A stretch of 64,000 bases of DNA, from assembly GCA_021156105.1 (NCBI GenBank), contig JAJNBD010000006.1, forward strand, positions 1 through 64,000. Direction: 5' to 3'. Both the position numbers and the translations under genes were made by a program. Every line of letters starts with the position of its first letter. Position 1 is the stretch's first letter. This DNA is from Gammaproteobacteria bacterium (lineage in GTDB: Bacteria; Pseudomonadota; Gammaproteobacteria; CAISUE01). Below are positions 34,987-43,764 of this stretch, one piece after another. A model generated the notes under the pieces. The model saw nothing but the letters and a program-made list of their open reading frames with translations. It had not been told where the DNA came from and searched no databases.

Positions 34987-36554
34987 CACAGGAAAACGCG
35001 GAAAAGAAAAAGCCAAAAATTATAGAGTATCTTGAAACGGTTGCTCCGATTCTTCCTGCGCCTATTTATTGGGAAGATGTAAATAGTGTAATTTTAGGTG
35101 GAAATGAGCCTGTTTTTAAAGCAACAGGGGCGTTAGTGCCCGATGCATATGTCGGCAAAACGCTCTATGAGTTATATCCTATTGATATGGCCACGCATAT
35201 CAAAAAGCATAACGAAGAAGTTATGAGTACGGGTAAAATTCTTTCTCAAGAAGAGGCTATCGAAGATATTACTACAGGGGAATTTAAATACTTTACTGCG
35301 GTAAAAGGTCCTCTACGAGATGAAGATGGGAAGATTATTGGTATTGTTGGTACTTCTGTCGAGATTACCGATAGAAAAAGGGCGGAAGAGCAGTTAAAGA
35401 TTGAAAAAGAAAAAGCTGAAACTGCATTAAAAGTTAAGTCTGATTTTCTTGCTGTGGTAAGCCACGAGCTTAGAACGCCATTAACGGGTATCCTGGGGAT
35501 GGTGGAAATTCTTCAAACAGAAAAAATTCCCGAAGAAGAAAGGGAAGAATATTTGAGGAATATTGATACAGCATCGAAACATTTACTGGCAATCATTAAT
35601 AATATATTAGATTTTGCCAAGTTAAATGAAAATAAATTTAGTCTGGTAAACATTCCTTTTGATCTTGTCGATACCTTTGAGAAAACATTAGATATTCTTG
35701 AAGCAAAGGCGCTTGAGAAAAATATCACGCTTGATATCCATTATCCTCAAGCATTGCCAAGATATTTCCTAGGGGATCCTAAAGCTTTACTGCAAATTTT
35801 TATTAATGTAATCGGTAATGCTATTAAATTCACGGATCGGGGTGGGGTAGTTGTCCATACAGAAAAGAGGCAAGCGGATAACAATCGAGTTGTTTTTGCT
35901 ATTATTGTTAAAGATACGGGAATTGGCATCCCTGCTGACAAGCTAGAAAGAATTTTTGAGCGATTTGAGCAAGTTAACTCTTCTGTAGTACGAGCATATG
36001 GCGGTACAGGTCTTGGGCTGTCCGTCACTCAAAAGCTAGTGGAATTAATGGGCGGGATGATTTCAGTTGAGAGTGAAGTAGGGAAAGGGTCAGTCTTTAC
36101 AATATTGCTGCCACTTGAATTGGACTTGCAGCGTATGTCAGCAACGCAAATGCAGGAGCAGAAAAAGAACGAGATTATTTTTAAAAAAGATACCAGAGTT
36201 TTGCTTGTGGAAGATGATGCATTAATTCAGCTAGTTCATAAACATAAATTTGAAAAGTTAGGCTGTAAGTTTGTTGATATTGCCAAAAATGGCACTGAAG
36301 CATTAGCGTGTTATGCTGAAAATCATTATGATATTGCTTTTGTAGATATTGGTTTGCCTGACATGACAGGCAATGAGGTTATTCAGAAAATTCGCGCATT
36401 AGAAGGAAATGATAAGCGCTTATGTATTGTAGCGTTAACTGCTTATTCTGATGAAGAAAATCGAAGAAGGATAAGAGAATCTGGGGCGGATACAGTTTTA
36501 TCTAAGCCAATTGAAGAGCCAAAACTTTTAAAAGTTTTAGCTAAATATCTTTAA
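34983..36554 (+). CDS. PAS hybrid sensor histidine kinase
   Basis: 523 residues, no membrane segment. PAS domain (about 20-132), coiled linker (130-155), HisKA with the phospho-His161 in FLAVVSHELRTPL, HATPase (NAIKFTD, DTGIGIP, GGTGLGLSV) to about 380, and a receiver domain (about 400-523) with Asp455 in FVDIGLPDMTG and Lys in LSKPIEE. Its ATG overlaps the TGA of the NRPS, which indicates translational coupling. It has no HPt domain or DNA-binding part, so it needs a partner; a free HPt protein is encoded at 51882. A cytosolic PAS kinase coupled to an NRPS suggests sensing of a product or metabolic state. Confidence 0.92.
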   Translation: MTQENAEKKKPKIIEYLETVAPILPAPIYWEDVNSVILGGNEPVFKATGALVPDAYVGKTLYELYPIDMATHIKKHNEEVMSTGKILSQEEAIEDITTGEFKYFTAVKGPLRDEDGKIIGIVGTSVEITDRKRAEEQLKIEKEKAETALKVKSDFLAVVSHELRTPLTGILGMVEILQTEKIPEEEREEYLRNIDTASKHLLAIINNILDFAKLNENKFSLVNIPFDLVDTFEKTLDILEAKALEKNITLDIHYPQALPRYFLGDPKALLQIFINVIGNAIKFTDRGGVVVHTEKRQADNNRVVFAIIVKDTGIGIPADKLERIFERFEQVNSSVVRAYGGTGLGLSVTQKLVELMGGMISVESEVGKGSVFTILLPLELDLQRMSATQMQEQKKNEIIFKKDTRVLLVEDDALIQLVHKHKFEKLGCKFVDIAKNGTEALACYAENHYDIAFVDIGLPDMTGNEVIQKIRALEGNDKRLCIVALTAYSDEENRRRIRESGADTVLSKPIEEPKLLKVLAKYL

Positions 36555-36674
36555 ATGCTTGTTGCTTGTATAGTGAGGTAGTAGATAGAATTTTGCCTTC
36601 TTCTGAGCTTGAAAAGTAAATGGGATTTATACGTATGGAAAGAGATTCATAATAAAATAAAAAAGAGGCGTGTT

Positions 36675-37757
36675 ATGCACTTATTAAATTTACGTGGTGA
36701 AAAAATTAAACTTTTCCCTTTGGCTTTGGGGCTTTATAGCGCAGGTGGTGCGTATCAAGCCGAGGATCGATTGGCGCCGGATCAGCTGTTACCGCTGGTT
36801 GAGGCTGCTATTAAGATGGGCGTTAATTATATCGATACAGCGGCGGTATATGGACATAGCATAGGGGACAATGAGCGTTGCCTAGGTAAGGTTTTAAGTA
36901 GTTTAGCTAGAGCTGGAAAGTTTAACGAAAGGAATATCGTGATTGGAACAAAATGCGGTTTAGAGTTTTCTGTGGAAGGAGCGCGTGTGAAAAACTCACG
37001 TACAGATATTGCTAGCTCTGCCCAAAAAAGTAGTTTAAATCTTAATGTTAACCACTTAGGTGTTTTATGGTTGCATCGACGCGATGTTGAAACACGTGTA
37101 GAAGAGATAGCAGAAACATTTGCTGACCTTATTCAGAAAGGTATTGCGGCTAATGTCGGTTTATCGGAGGTAGGGGTTGAAACTGCTGAAAAATTTAAAA
37201 GAGCTTTAGCCGTTAGAGGGCTAGCTGATCGTTTTGTCGGAATTCAGGGGGAGTTCTCTATTGTCAATCGCCATGAGCAGTGCCTCGTTGATTATTGTAA
37301 AGACAATAACCTTGTTTTTTTTGCTTATGGCACTTTGGTCCATGGTTATCTGACGGACCCTTCTTACGCGGCTAAAAGCTTTGGAGGTATAAGAGGCATT
37401 TTTTTTCCACAACTTACAGAGGAAAATCGTCAAAAGAACTTGATTTTTTTACATAAGTTGGCGGAATTCGCAAAGAGCAAAGGATGCACTGTGCCACAAT
37501 TATGTTTAGCTTGGGCAATGGCGCAAGGCGTATTCCCGTTGATAGGAACAACGAAGGTGGCGCATCTAGAGGAAAATCTAAAAAGCCTCCAAATAAAGCT
37601 AACGGCAGAAGATTTGGCAGAAATTGAGCATATTAGAGTTAAATTTCCGGTTTATGGTGAGCGTGGTTCAAAGAAATTGGCTGAATTAGCCCCTGAAGTA
37701 TATTCCCTAAAATTCTTAGAGGTTGGCCAAGTTTTTCCAGATCAAAGCATTTGCTGA
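36675..37757 (+). CDS. Aldo/keto reductase
   Basis: NAD(P)H-dependent carbonyl reductase, a TIM barrel of 360 residues. The catalytic tetrad is present: Asp54, Tyr59 (VNYIDTAAVYG), Lys93 (GTKCG) and His134 (WLHRRD). The C-terminal cofactor region has PLIGTTKVAHLEENLKSL. I chose ATG 36675 because AGAGG lies upstream and the barrel starts there; an in-frame frame start at 36609 is possible. Third gene after the NRPS and kinase, 120 bases downstream; reduction of the aldehyde released by the synthetase would be a sensible role but is inference. Confidence 0.88.
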   Translation: MHLLNLRGEKIKLFPLALGLYSAGGAYQAEDRLAPDQLLPLVEAAIKMGVNYIDTAAVYGHSIGDNERCLGKVLSSLARAGKFNERNIVIGTKCGLEFSVEGARVKNSRTDIASSAQKSSLNLNVNHLGVLWLHRRDVETRVEEIAETFADLIQKGIAANVGLSEVGVETAEKFKRALAVRGLADRFVGIQGEFSIVNRHEQCLVDYCKDNNLVFFAYGTLVHGYLTDPSYAAKSFGGIRGIFFPQLTEENRQKNLIFLHKLAEFAKSKGCTVPQLCLAWAMAQGVFPLIGTTKVAHLEENLKSLQIKLTAEDLAEIEHIRVKFPVYGERGSKKLAELAPEVYSLKFLEVGQVFPDQSIC

Positions 37758-37882
37758 TGATATATGGTAAAAAATCACCTTTACTATATAACCCTCATAT
37801 AAAGCTTTAAGTAAAATGAATTTACATAGACGGAAGAAATGTTTATATAAGTAATCTTGAGTAAACCTATTTTCCAAGGGGA

Positions 37883-37914
37883 GGGGCTTTAGAGACTTTC
37901 TAAAACCCCTTCTT
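37883..37914 (+). terminator. Possible terminator after the aldo/keto reductase
   Basis: GGGGCTTTAGA (37883-37893) pairs with TCTAAAACCCC (37899-37909) with one mismatch, followed by TTCTTTGCTT. It lies 126 bases after the stop and ends the cassette. Confidence 0.55.
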
Positions 37915-37963
37915 TGCTTCCTCATGATATAATTTCACCATTACAGCAATTTGCTTATTTTTT

Positions 37964-39067
37964 ATGAACATTTCTTCAAATTTTGATAGCGGTAACATCG
38001 AATTTATTTCCCAGCATGATAATATTTTTCAACTCAATTTACGCCGAGATAGCCATGCGAAATATGCGCAATGGTTTTACTTCGCGGTAACTGGCCAGGC
38101 AGGCAAGCCTTCACAGTTTCAAATCATGAATGCAGGTGAATCAAGTTACCCGGATGCTTGGGCTACGTCAAAAGCACTCATGAGTTATGACCGTAAGCAT
38201 TGGGTCCGAGTACCGACGCGTTATGAAGACCAACGTTTAATTATTGAGCATACCCCTAAACACAATCTGGTTTATTATGCTTATTTTACGCCTTATAGCT
38301 ATGAGGATTACTTAAATTGGTTATCTAACCTCCAGATGCAGTGCTCAGTAAATTTTTTAACGCACACTTTAGACGGTCGAATGATGCACTGGTTACAAAT
38401 CGGGGATGCTGCGCCCCATAAGAAAAAATGTTGGTTTATTGCTCGCCAGCATGCGGGTGAAGCAATGGCATCTTGGTTTATCGAAGGTTTATTAGAGAAA
38501 CTTCTGAAAGACAAAGAAGCCCTTACCAAAGATGCTGTTTTTTATATTGTGCCATTAATGAATCCAGATGGCGTAGCGCGTGGTCATTTGCGTGCAAATG
38601 CGCATGGCTTAGATTTAAACCGGCAATGGAAAAATCCTGACCCTAAATTTTGCCCTGAAGTGTTTATGACGCGTCAAAAAATGCATGAGATTGGTGTTGA
38701 CTTTTTTATGGATGTGCATGGCGATGAGGTATTGCCTTATGTGTTTTTGGCTAATAGCCGTGACAACTTACAACATACAGAACGGCAAAAGAAATTAGAA
38801 GATGCTTATTGTGAAGCTTTGTTGCAGGCAAGCCCAGAGTTTCAGACACAATATGGGTATGAGAAAAGCCAGTTCTCAGAAAGTACGCCAACATTAGCTT
38901 GTAACTATATTTCTGAGCATTTTCAATGTCTGTCATTTACCCTGGAAATGCCATTTATTGATAATGCGAATTTGCCTGATGCTAAGGAAGGTTGGTCGCC
39001 GGCGCGCTCGCGAAAATTTGCTGAAGCAACGCTAGCAGCATTAACAGCTGTTTTGCCAAGTTTATAA
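37964..39067 (+). CDS. M14-family cytosolic carboxypeptidase
   Basis: 367 residues. N-terminal beta domain (about 1-125) typical of cytosolic carboxypeptidases, then the catalytic domain with zinc ligands His163 and Glu166 (ARQHAGEAMAS), His252 (MDVHGDE), the NPDG-RGHLRANAHGLDLNRQW region, and catalytic Glu328 (FTLEMPF). No signal peptide. Eukaryotic relatives remove Glu from tubulin; bacterial members have unknown substrates. Two bases separate it from hemA. Confidence 0.88.
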   Translation: MNISSNFDSGNIEFISQHDNIFQLNLRRDSHAKYAQWFYFAVTGQAGKPSQFQIMNAGESSYPDAWATSKALMSYDRKHWVRVPTRYEDQRLIIEHTPKHNLVYYAYFTPYSYEDYLNWLSNLQMQCSVNFLTHTLDGRMMHWLQIGDAAPHKKKCWFIARQHAGEAMASWFIEGLLEKLLKDKEALTKDAVFYIVPLMNPDGVARGHLRANAHGLDLNRQWKNPDPKFCPEVFMTRQKMHEIGVDFFMDVHGDEVLPYVFLANSRDNLQHTERQKKLEDAYCEALLQASPEFQTQYGYEKSQFSESTPTLACNYISEHFQCLSFTLEMPFIDNANLPDAKEGWSPARSRKFAEATLAALTAVLPSL

Positions 39068-39068
39068 A

Positions 39069-40244
39069 ATGTCATTATTGCTTTTAGAAATTAATCATCG
39101 TACAGCGCCGCTTGCGGTTCGAGAGAACTTTGCCTTTTCTCGAGAGCGTGCTGCTGAAATTTTGCGTCAGTTTGCTGCGCAAAATGAAAGCCATGAAGTC
39201 GTATTAATTTCAACCTGTAATCGTACAGAAGTTATTTGTGCTAGCGAAGATAGTCAAGCGGCACTGGCAGTATTATGCCAAGTTTGTAAGGTTGAGGAGG
39301 CGGATTTACAGCAGCACTGGCGCGTTTACCATGACGAAGCTGCGCTACGTCATTTAGTTCGTGTGTCAGCGGGTTTAGATTCTTTGATTTTGGGAGAGCC
39401 GCAAATCTTTGGCCAAGTGAAAGATGCTTATGAATTGGCACATCAAGTTGGCACAGTTGGAAAAGTTTTGCATTCTTTTTTTCAATTTGCTTTTTTCTTA
39501 AGTAAAAAAGTTAGAACTGAAACGGCCATCGGTAAAGACCCTGTCTCGGTGGCTTTTGCGGCGGTAACTTTAGCGAAACATATTTTTGCTGATTTAAGTC
39601 AATGCAAAATTCTTTTGCTTGGCGCAGGCGAAACAGCGGAGCTTGCCGCAAGGCATTTTGCTGAGTATCAGGTTAAGCATTTCTTTTTTGTCAACCGAAC
39701 TTTAGAAAATGCTGAACATTTAGCGCAAACTTATCAGGGTTCAGCGTTTGATTTGCAAGAACTGCCGACGGTATTAGCTCAAGCGGATATCATTCTTACT
39801 GCAACTGAAAGTTCTACGGCTTTAATTACTCATGCTGCCATGAAAAGCTGTGTGCAGGCTCGGTCAGATTCTCGTTTATTATTAGATCTTAGCGTTCCAC
39901 GGAATATTGCGGCTGAAGTGGCCAGCTTACCCGACTGTTATCTCTATACCATTGATGATCTGCAAACGATTGTTCAAGAGGGTTTAGAGCAAAGGCGAGA
40001 AGCTGCTAAAATTGCTGAGGAAATTATTGAGGTTGAAATTAAGAAATTTTTCCGTAAGCAGCGGCTAACAGGTTATGGACAAGAGATCAGTCAGTTCAAC
40101 GAAAAAGTTGATAGGATGATCGAGCTTTTTGCTAGAGAAGCTGTTCAAAGCCAACAAGTTGAAGATGCAGTAACGCTGGGTAAGAAACTGGCAAAAAAAA
40201 TTCAGCATGAAGCATTAATATTTTTTAGAGGGAATGCAGAGTGA
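39069..40244 (+). CDS. hemA: Glutamyl-tRNA reductase
   Basis: First step of the C5 heme pathway: reduces Glu-tRNA to glutamate-1-semialdehyde. Catalytic Cys50 lies in ISTCNRTEV. NADPH domain: KILLLGAGETAELAARHF. SLILGEPQIFGQVKDAY is typical. 391 residues, a little shorter than E. coli (418) at the C-terminal dimer region. prfA does not follow. Confidence 0.95.
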   Translation: MSLLLLEINHRTAPLAVRENFAFSRERAAEILRQFAAQNESHEVVLISTCNRTEVICASEDSQAALAVLCQVCKVEEADLQQHWRVYHDEAALRHLVRVSAGLDSLILGEPQIFGQVKDAYELAHQVGTVGKVLHSFFQFAFFLSKKVRTETAIGKDPVSVAFAAVTLAKHIFADLSQCKILLLGAGETAELAARHFAEYQVKHFFFVNRTLENAEHLAQTYQGSAFDLQELPTVLAQADIILTATESSTALITHAAMKSCVQARSDSRLLLDLSVPRNIAAEVASLPDCYLYTIDDLQTIVQEGLEQRREAAKIAEEIIEVEIKKFFRKQRLTGYGQEISQFNEKVDRMIELFAREAVQSQQVEDAVTLGKKLAKKIQHEALIFFRGNAE

Positions 40245-40356
40245 TAACGAGAAAAGTTGATGGTCTAGCAGGAATGACGACAAGACAATCTGCTCACAAA
40301 ATATTTGTGAGAAATCATGAGCCCCCTCAAGCACTTTTGTCTATTAGTCAACGCAA

Positions 40357-41562
40357 ATGATGAATGTTTCTTATTGGGTGTTCCGAGTTTTAACCTATCC
40401 GCTAAGCTTCTTGCCAAATACTTGGCTGCATGTCTTTGGCCGTGGACTAGGTACGGCAGCTTATTACTTAGTGCCCACATATCGCAAACGTTGTTTAAGT
40501 AATTTAGCGCTTGCAACTTCCCTCCATCTTTCAAATGACGAAATCCAAAAACTCGCGAAGCAATCTTTACAAAATGTCATGATTGGGCTTTTAGAGTATG
40601 CCAAACTTTTTCGCCTAAAAAATATTGCCCAGATTGCAACTTGTGATAACCCAGAGGTGGCAGATAATGTCATGGCGGCAGGTAAGGGCATGGTGGTATT
40701 TTGCGGTCATCAAGCTAATTGGGAAGTATTATTTCTTTATGGAACCAGTCGATATCCTGGGGTTGCTATTGGCCGTCCTATCAGAAATACCGCCATGTAC
40801 CAATTTGTTTTAGCTGTACGGGAAAAATTTGGTGGCAAAATTATCCCGCCTAAAAAAGCGCTGTGGGAAGGTATTCGTGCGCTAAAGCGTGGTGCATTCC
40901 TGGGGGTGGTTGGTGATCAGGGGATGGTAGAAAGCGGTTTTTCTTGTGATTTCTTTGGGCGAAAAGCTTGGTTTTCAACCTTGCCGGCTTTATTGTCTTA
41001 TCGCACGGGGGCGCCTTTGGTTGTTGCAATGACACGCAGAGAACAGGGGCAGTATGTCGTGAAATATGGCAAGCCCATTTACCCTAATACTGCTATATCT
41101 ATGGATGAAGAGGTGCAGCGGATGATGAGCGCCGCCTTGCAAATCTTTGAGCAAAGTGTGCGTGAGCGTCCAGGGGAATGGTTTTGGCAGCATAATGTTT
41201 GGAAGCAGCAAGGTCTTGGCCGACCGCGGGGGATCTTTCGTCAGGATTGTCTGGCGATTATATTACCCGAGAATGCGGCAGAAATTTTCCCGGTTGCGCA
41301 AGAAATCCGTAAGCGCTACCCCACAGAATTTGTGACTTTATTTGTGCCAGCTAATACGTCTAATCTTGCTTTGTCTGGCGTTGAAACGGTAATTTATCAT
41401 TCGCTACAAGATATTTTGGTGGATGATTATCGCTTTAAAATTATTTTTGATTTATCTTCTAATCCTGCCATCCGTAAGCATTTCTTGAGGTTTAGTGCAG
41501 TAGATGTTATACCTTTAAAAGGCGTAGCGAAACTCATTGAAAATAAGCGCAAACCCAGATAA
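40357..41562 (+). CDS. Lipid A acyltransferase-like protein with extra C-terminal domain
   Basis: LpxL/HtrB family: a single hydrophobic N-terminus and the catalytic HX4E motif, His118 to Glu123 (CGHQANWEVLF), then GVVGDQGM, and ERPGEWFWQHNVWK. These enzymes add secondary acyl chains to lipid A at the inner membrane. The core ends near residue 283. About 110 further residues (LAIILPENAAEIFPVAQEIR, VTLFVPANTSNL, IIFDLSSNPAIRKHFLRF) resemble one half of a Rossmann/glycosyltransferase-like fold by eye. That is unusual and I cannot name it. Which acyl chain it adds is unknown. I use ATG 40357 (codons ATGATGAAT). Confidence 0.8.
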   Translation: MMNVSYWVFRVLTYPLSFLPNTWLHVFGRGLGTAAYYLVPTYRKRCLSNLALATSLHLSNDEIQKLAKQSLQNVMIGLLEYAKLFRLKNIAQIATCDNPEVADNVMAAGKGMVVFCGHQANWEVLFLYGTSRYPGVAIGRPIRNTAMYQFVLAVREKFGGKIIPPKKALWEGIRALKRGAFLGVVGDQGMVESGFSCDFFGRKAWFSTLPALLSYRTGAPLVVAMTRREQGQYVVKYGKPIYPNTAISMDEEVQRMMSAALQIFEQSVRERPGEWFWQHNVWKQQGLGRPRGIFRQDCLAIILPENAAEIFPVAQEIRKRYPTEFVTLFVPANTSNLALSGVETVIYHSLQDILVDDYRFKIIFDLSSNPAIRKHFLRFSAVDVIPLKGVAKLIENKRKPR

Positions 41563-41702
41563 TCCGCTAAGATAAAATGCTTCTTTACAAATTGGCCACG
41601 CTAACGCTAGCGTCAAACAGCTTTTTGAGCGATTAGCCAAATTAACTTATTTTGGGGTTGTAAATTAACTACACGGGCTTTAGCGACAGTGGTCAATAAT
41701 GG

Positions 41703-41708
41703 TATACT
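41703..41708 (+). promoter_or_regulatory. Extended -10 promoter of opgG
   Basis: TGGTATACT includes TG one base before TATACT. The -35 (TTAGCG at 41680-41685, 17-base spacing) is poor, which is common for extended -10 promoters. It lies 57 bases before opgG. Confidence 0.6.
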
Positions 41709-41765
41709 TCGGTCACCAATTTTATGAATTATTGAGCTTTACTGTATAAATTTGAGAAGATAACA

Positions 41766-43298
41766 ATGACAATGAGAAAATCCTTACTTTCCATTACCTT
41801 ATTTGGTTTATCCCTGGTAATGGTAAATCTAGGTTTTGCAAAAGATTTTAGTTTTAGCGATGTTGAGCAAAAAGCAAAAAGCTTGGCAGGACATAACTAT
41901 GAAGCGCAAAAAAACGATGACTTACCGCAAGATTTAGCCAATCTTGACTATATCCACTATAGCCAAATTCTACCTAAAGCGGATAAAGACGTTTGGGCAG
42001 ATGAAAAGCTACCTTTTCGATTAGCATTTTTTCAGCGTGGCTATATATATAAAGATCGTGTAAATGTGAATATTATTGACAAGGGGGAAGCTTCTCCTGT
42101 GATGTATTCGCCTGATAGATTTGATTTTGGTCCTAATAAATTTGCAGAACCATTATCAAGCAATCTGGGTTTTGCAGGATTTCGTATTAAATATGTTTTT
42201 CCGCATGCTGAAAATCCTAAAGATCCTGCTTATGAAGTGGCGGTATTTTTAGGCGCAAGCTACTTTAGAGCAGTAACATCAAATCATGTTTTTGGTTTGT
42301 CGGCACGTGCATTAGCGATCAATACAGGTTTACCAGAACCAGAAGAGTTCCCCGTATTTCGGGAATTTTGGGTGGAGAAACCTAGCTCTGGTGCAAAAAC
42401 ATTAACCTTTTATGGCTTGCTAGATAGCCCAAGCGTAACTGGTGCCTACCGTTTTGTGTTACATCCTGGGGATGAGTTAACACTTGATGTACAAAGCCAC
42501 CTTTATTTTAGACATGCCGTCAAACGCTTTGGCGTAGCGCCGATTACTAGCATGTTTTATTATGGCAAAAACACTGAGCGTCATATTGATGATTTTCGAC
42601 CAGAAGTACATGACTCAGATGGGCTTTTAGTCAAAAAAAGTTCTAATGAATGGTTATGGCGCCCACTCATTAATCCCTTACAATTAGGGTTAAGCATCCT
42701 CAAGGAATCTTCTTTATCTGGCTTTGGTTTATTTCAACGCGAGAGAAACGAATCCCAATACCAAGATTTGAATTATAATTTACGTCCTAATTTGTGGGTT
42801 GAACCTATTGGTCACTGGAAATCGGGGGCAGTTTATTTAATAGAAATACCTAGTGATGCTGAAATATACGATAATATCGCAGCCTTCTGGGTGCCTGACG
42901 CACAAACTGGACCTGGCAAAGAATTTAGCTTTAATTACCGCTTACATTTTTTATTCACAGAGCTTGCTGAAAATAATTTAGCGAAAGTTATATCCACCCG
43001 GGTTGGGGCAGGTGGGTTAAATGGAAATACTTCTGCATTAAGGCGCTTTGCCGTAACGTTTAAGATACCGGATATGCAACATGTTCCTGCTGCTAACGCG
43101 ATTGTGCCGGTGATTAATACCTCCCAAGGTAAGCTTCAGCGTATAAATGTATTTCAAGACCCAGATAAAAAAGTATGGCGATTAGTATTTGACTTAGATC
43201 CGCAAGGTAATGTTGGCCCAATTGAATTACGTGCTTACTTAGCCATGGGTAAAAAGACCTTAAGCGAGACTTGGCTATACCAATGGAGAAGGGTTTAA
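41766..43298 (+). CDS. opgG: Periplasmic glucan biosynthesis protein OpgG
   Basis: Periplasmic partner of OpgH, needed to make and branch osmoregulated glucans. Signal peptide ends near residue 25 (VMVNLGFAKDFSF). Conserved: LPFRLAFFQRGYIYKDRVNV, GFAGFRIKYVF, FLGASYFRAV, FREFWVEKP, TSMFYYGKN, WLWRPLINPLQL. 510 residues, normal. It leads a three-gene unit with the next two. Confidence 0.94.
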   Translation: MTMRKSLLSITLFGLSLVMVNLGFAKDFSFSDVEQKAKSLAGHNYEAQKNDDLPQDLANLDYIHYSQILPKADKDVWADEKLPFRLAFFQRGYIYKDRVNVNIIDKGEASPVMYSPDRFDFGPNKFAEPLSSNLGFAGFRIKYVFPHAENPKDPAYEVAVFLGASYFRAVTSNHVFGLSARALAINTGLPEPEEFPVFREFWVEKPSSGAKTLTFYGLLDSPSVTGAYRFVLHPGDELTLDVQSHLYFRHAVKRFGVAPITSMFYYGKNTERHIDDFRPEVHDSDGLLVKKSSNEWLWRPLINPLQLGLSILKESSLSGFGLFQRERNESQYQDLNYNLRPNLWVEPIGHWKSGAVYLIEIPSDAEIYDNIAAFWVPDAQTGPGKEFSFNYRLHFLFTELAENNLAKVISTRVGAGGLNGNTSALRRFAVTFKIPDMQHVPAANAIVPVINTSQGKLQRINVFQDPDKKVWRLVFDLDPQGNVGPIELRAYLAMGKKTLSETWLYQWRRV

Positions 43299-43326
43299 TC
43301 TTACCAAATTTAGCAAAACAATAGTT

Positions 43327-43764
43327 ATGAATCTACACCAACAAAAAAAATTACGTGAACAATTAATGCTCTTTCTGCAGCAGCTGCATATTTGTGATTT
43401 AAAACTTCGTGAGCAAATTGGTGACGAGATTTTAGATAAATTTACATTTTTCTTACGCGAAGTATCGTATAAAAAAAGTTTGAAAATTATCCAAAACGTT
43501 GCGCTTGCTTATTTTAATCAAGCCTTGGCTGATTACTTGCTGCTTGATATGTCAAAAGATTGCCACTTGATCACGGGTGCGCGTGCGCAAATCTTAAGCC
43601 AGATGCAAAGTACAGATTTTTTATTTCTGAATGAGGGGTCATCCCCTAAGCTTAAGATTGATTTTCAGTCAGCAACGCCACCAGAAGCTCCTTTAGAAAT
43701 GCCGGAACAAAAAATCCAATTTCTTTTCGCCACGCCTTCAGCGCAGGGATCATCACACGCATGA
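43327..43764 (+). CDS. Hypothetical protein between opgG and opgH
   Basis: 145 residues, mainly helical, without signal peptide or membrane segment. The first 100 residues (LREQLMLFLQQLHICDLKLR, IGDEILDKFTFFLREV) look like a small helical domain; the last 40 are Pro/Ser/Ala-rich and look flexible. Its TGA overlaps the opgH ATG, so it is probably made together with OpgH. I do not recognise it. It could replace the long cytoplasmic N-terminus missing from this OpgH; that is speculation. Confidence 0.7.
   Translation: MNLHQQKKLREQLMLFLQQLHICDLKLREQIGDEILDKFTFFLREVSYKKSLKIIQNVALAYFNQALADYLLLDMSKDCHLITGARAQILSQMQSTDFLFLNEGSSPKLKIDFQSATPPEAPLEMPEQKIQFLFATPSAQGSSHA

Noticed and set aside
34983..36554. 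LuxR- or Lqs-type quorum sensing kinase
   Set aside because: The kinase is a general PAS-HisKA-HATPase-REC hybrid with no membrane sensor; nothing specific to LqsS or LuxQ is visible.
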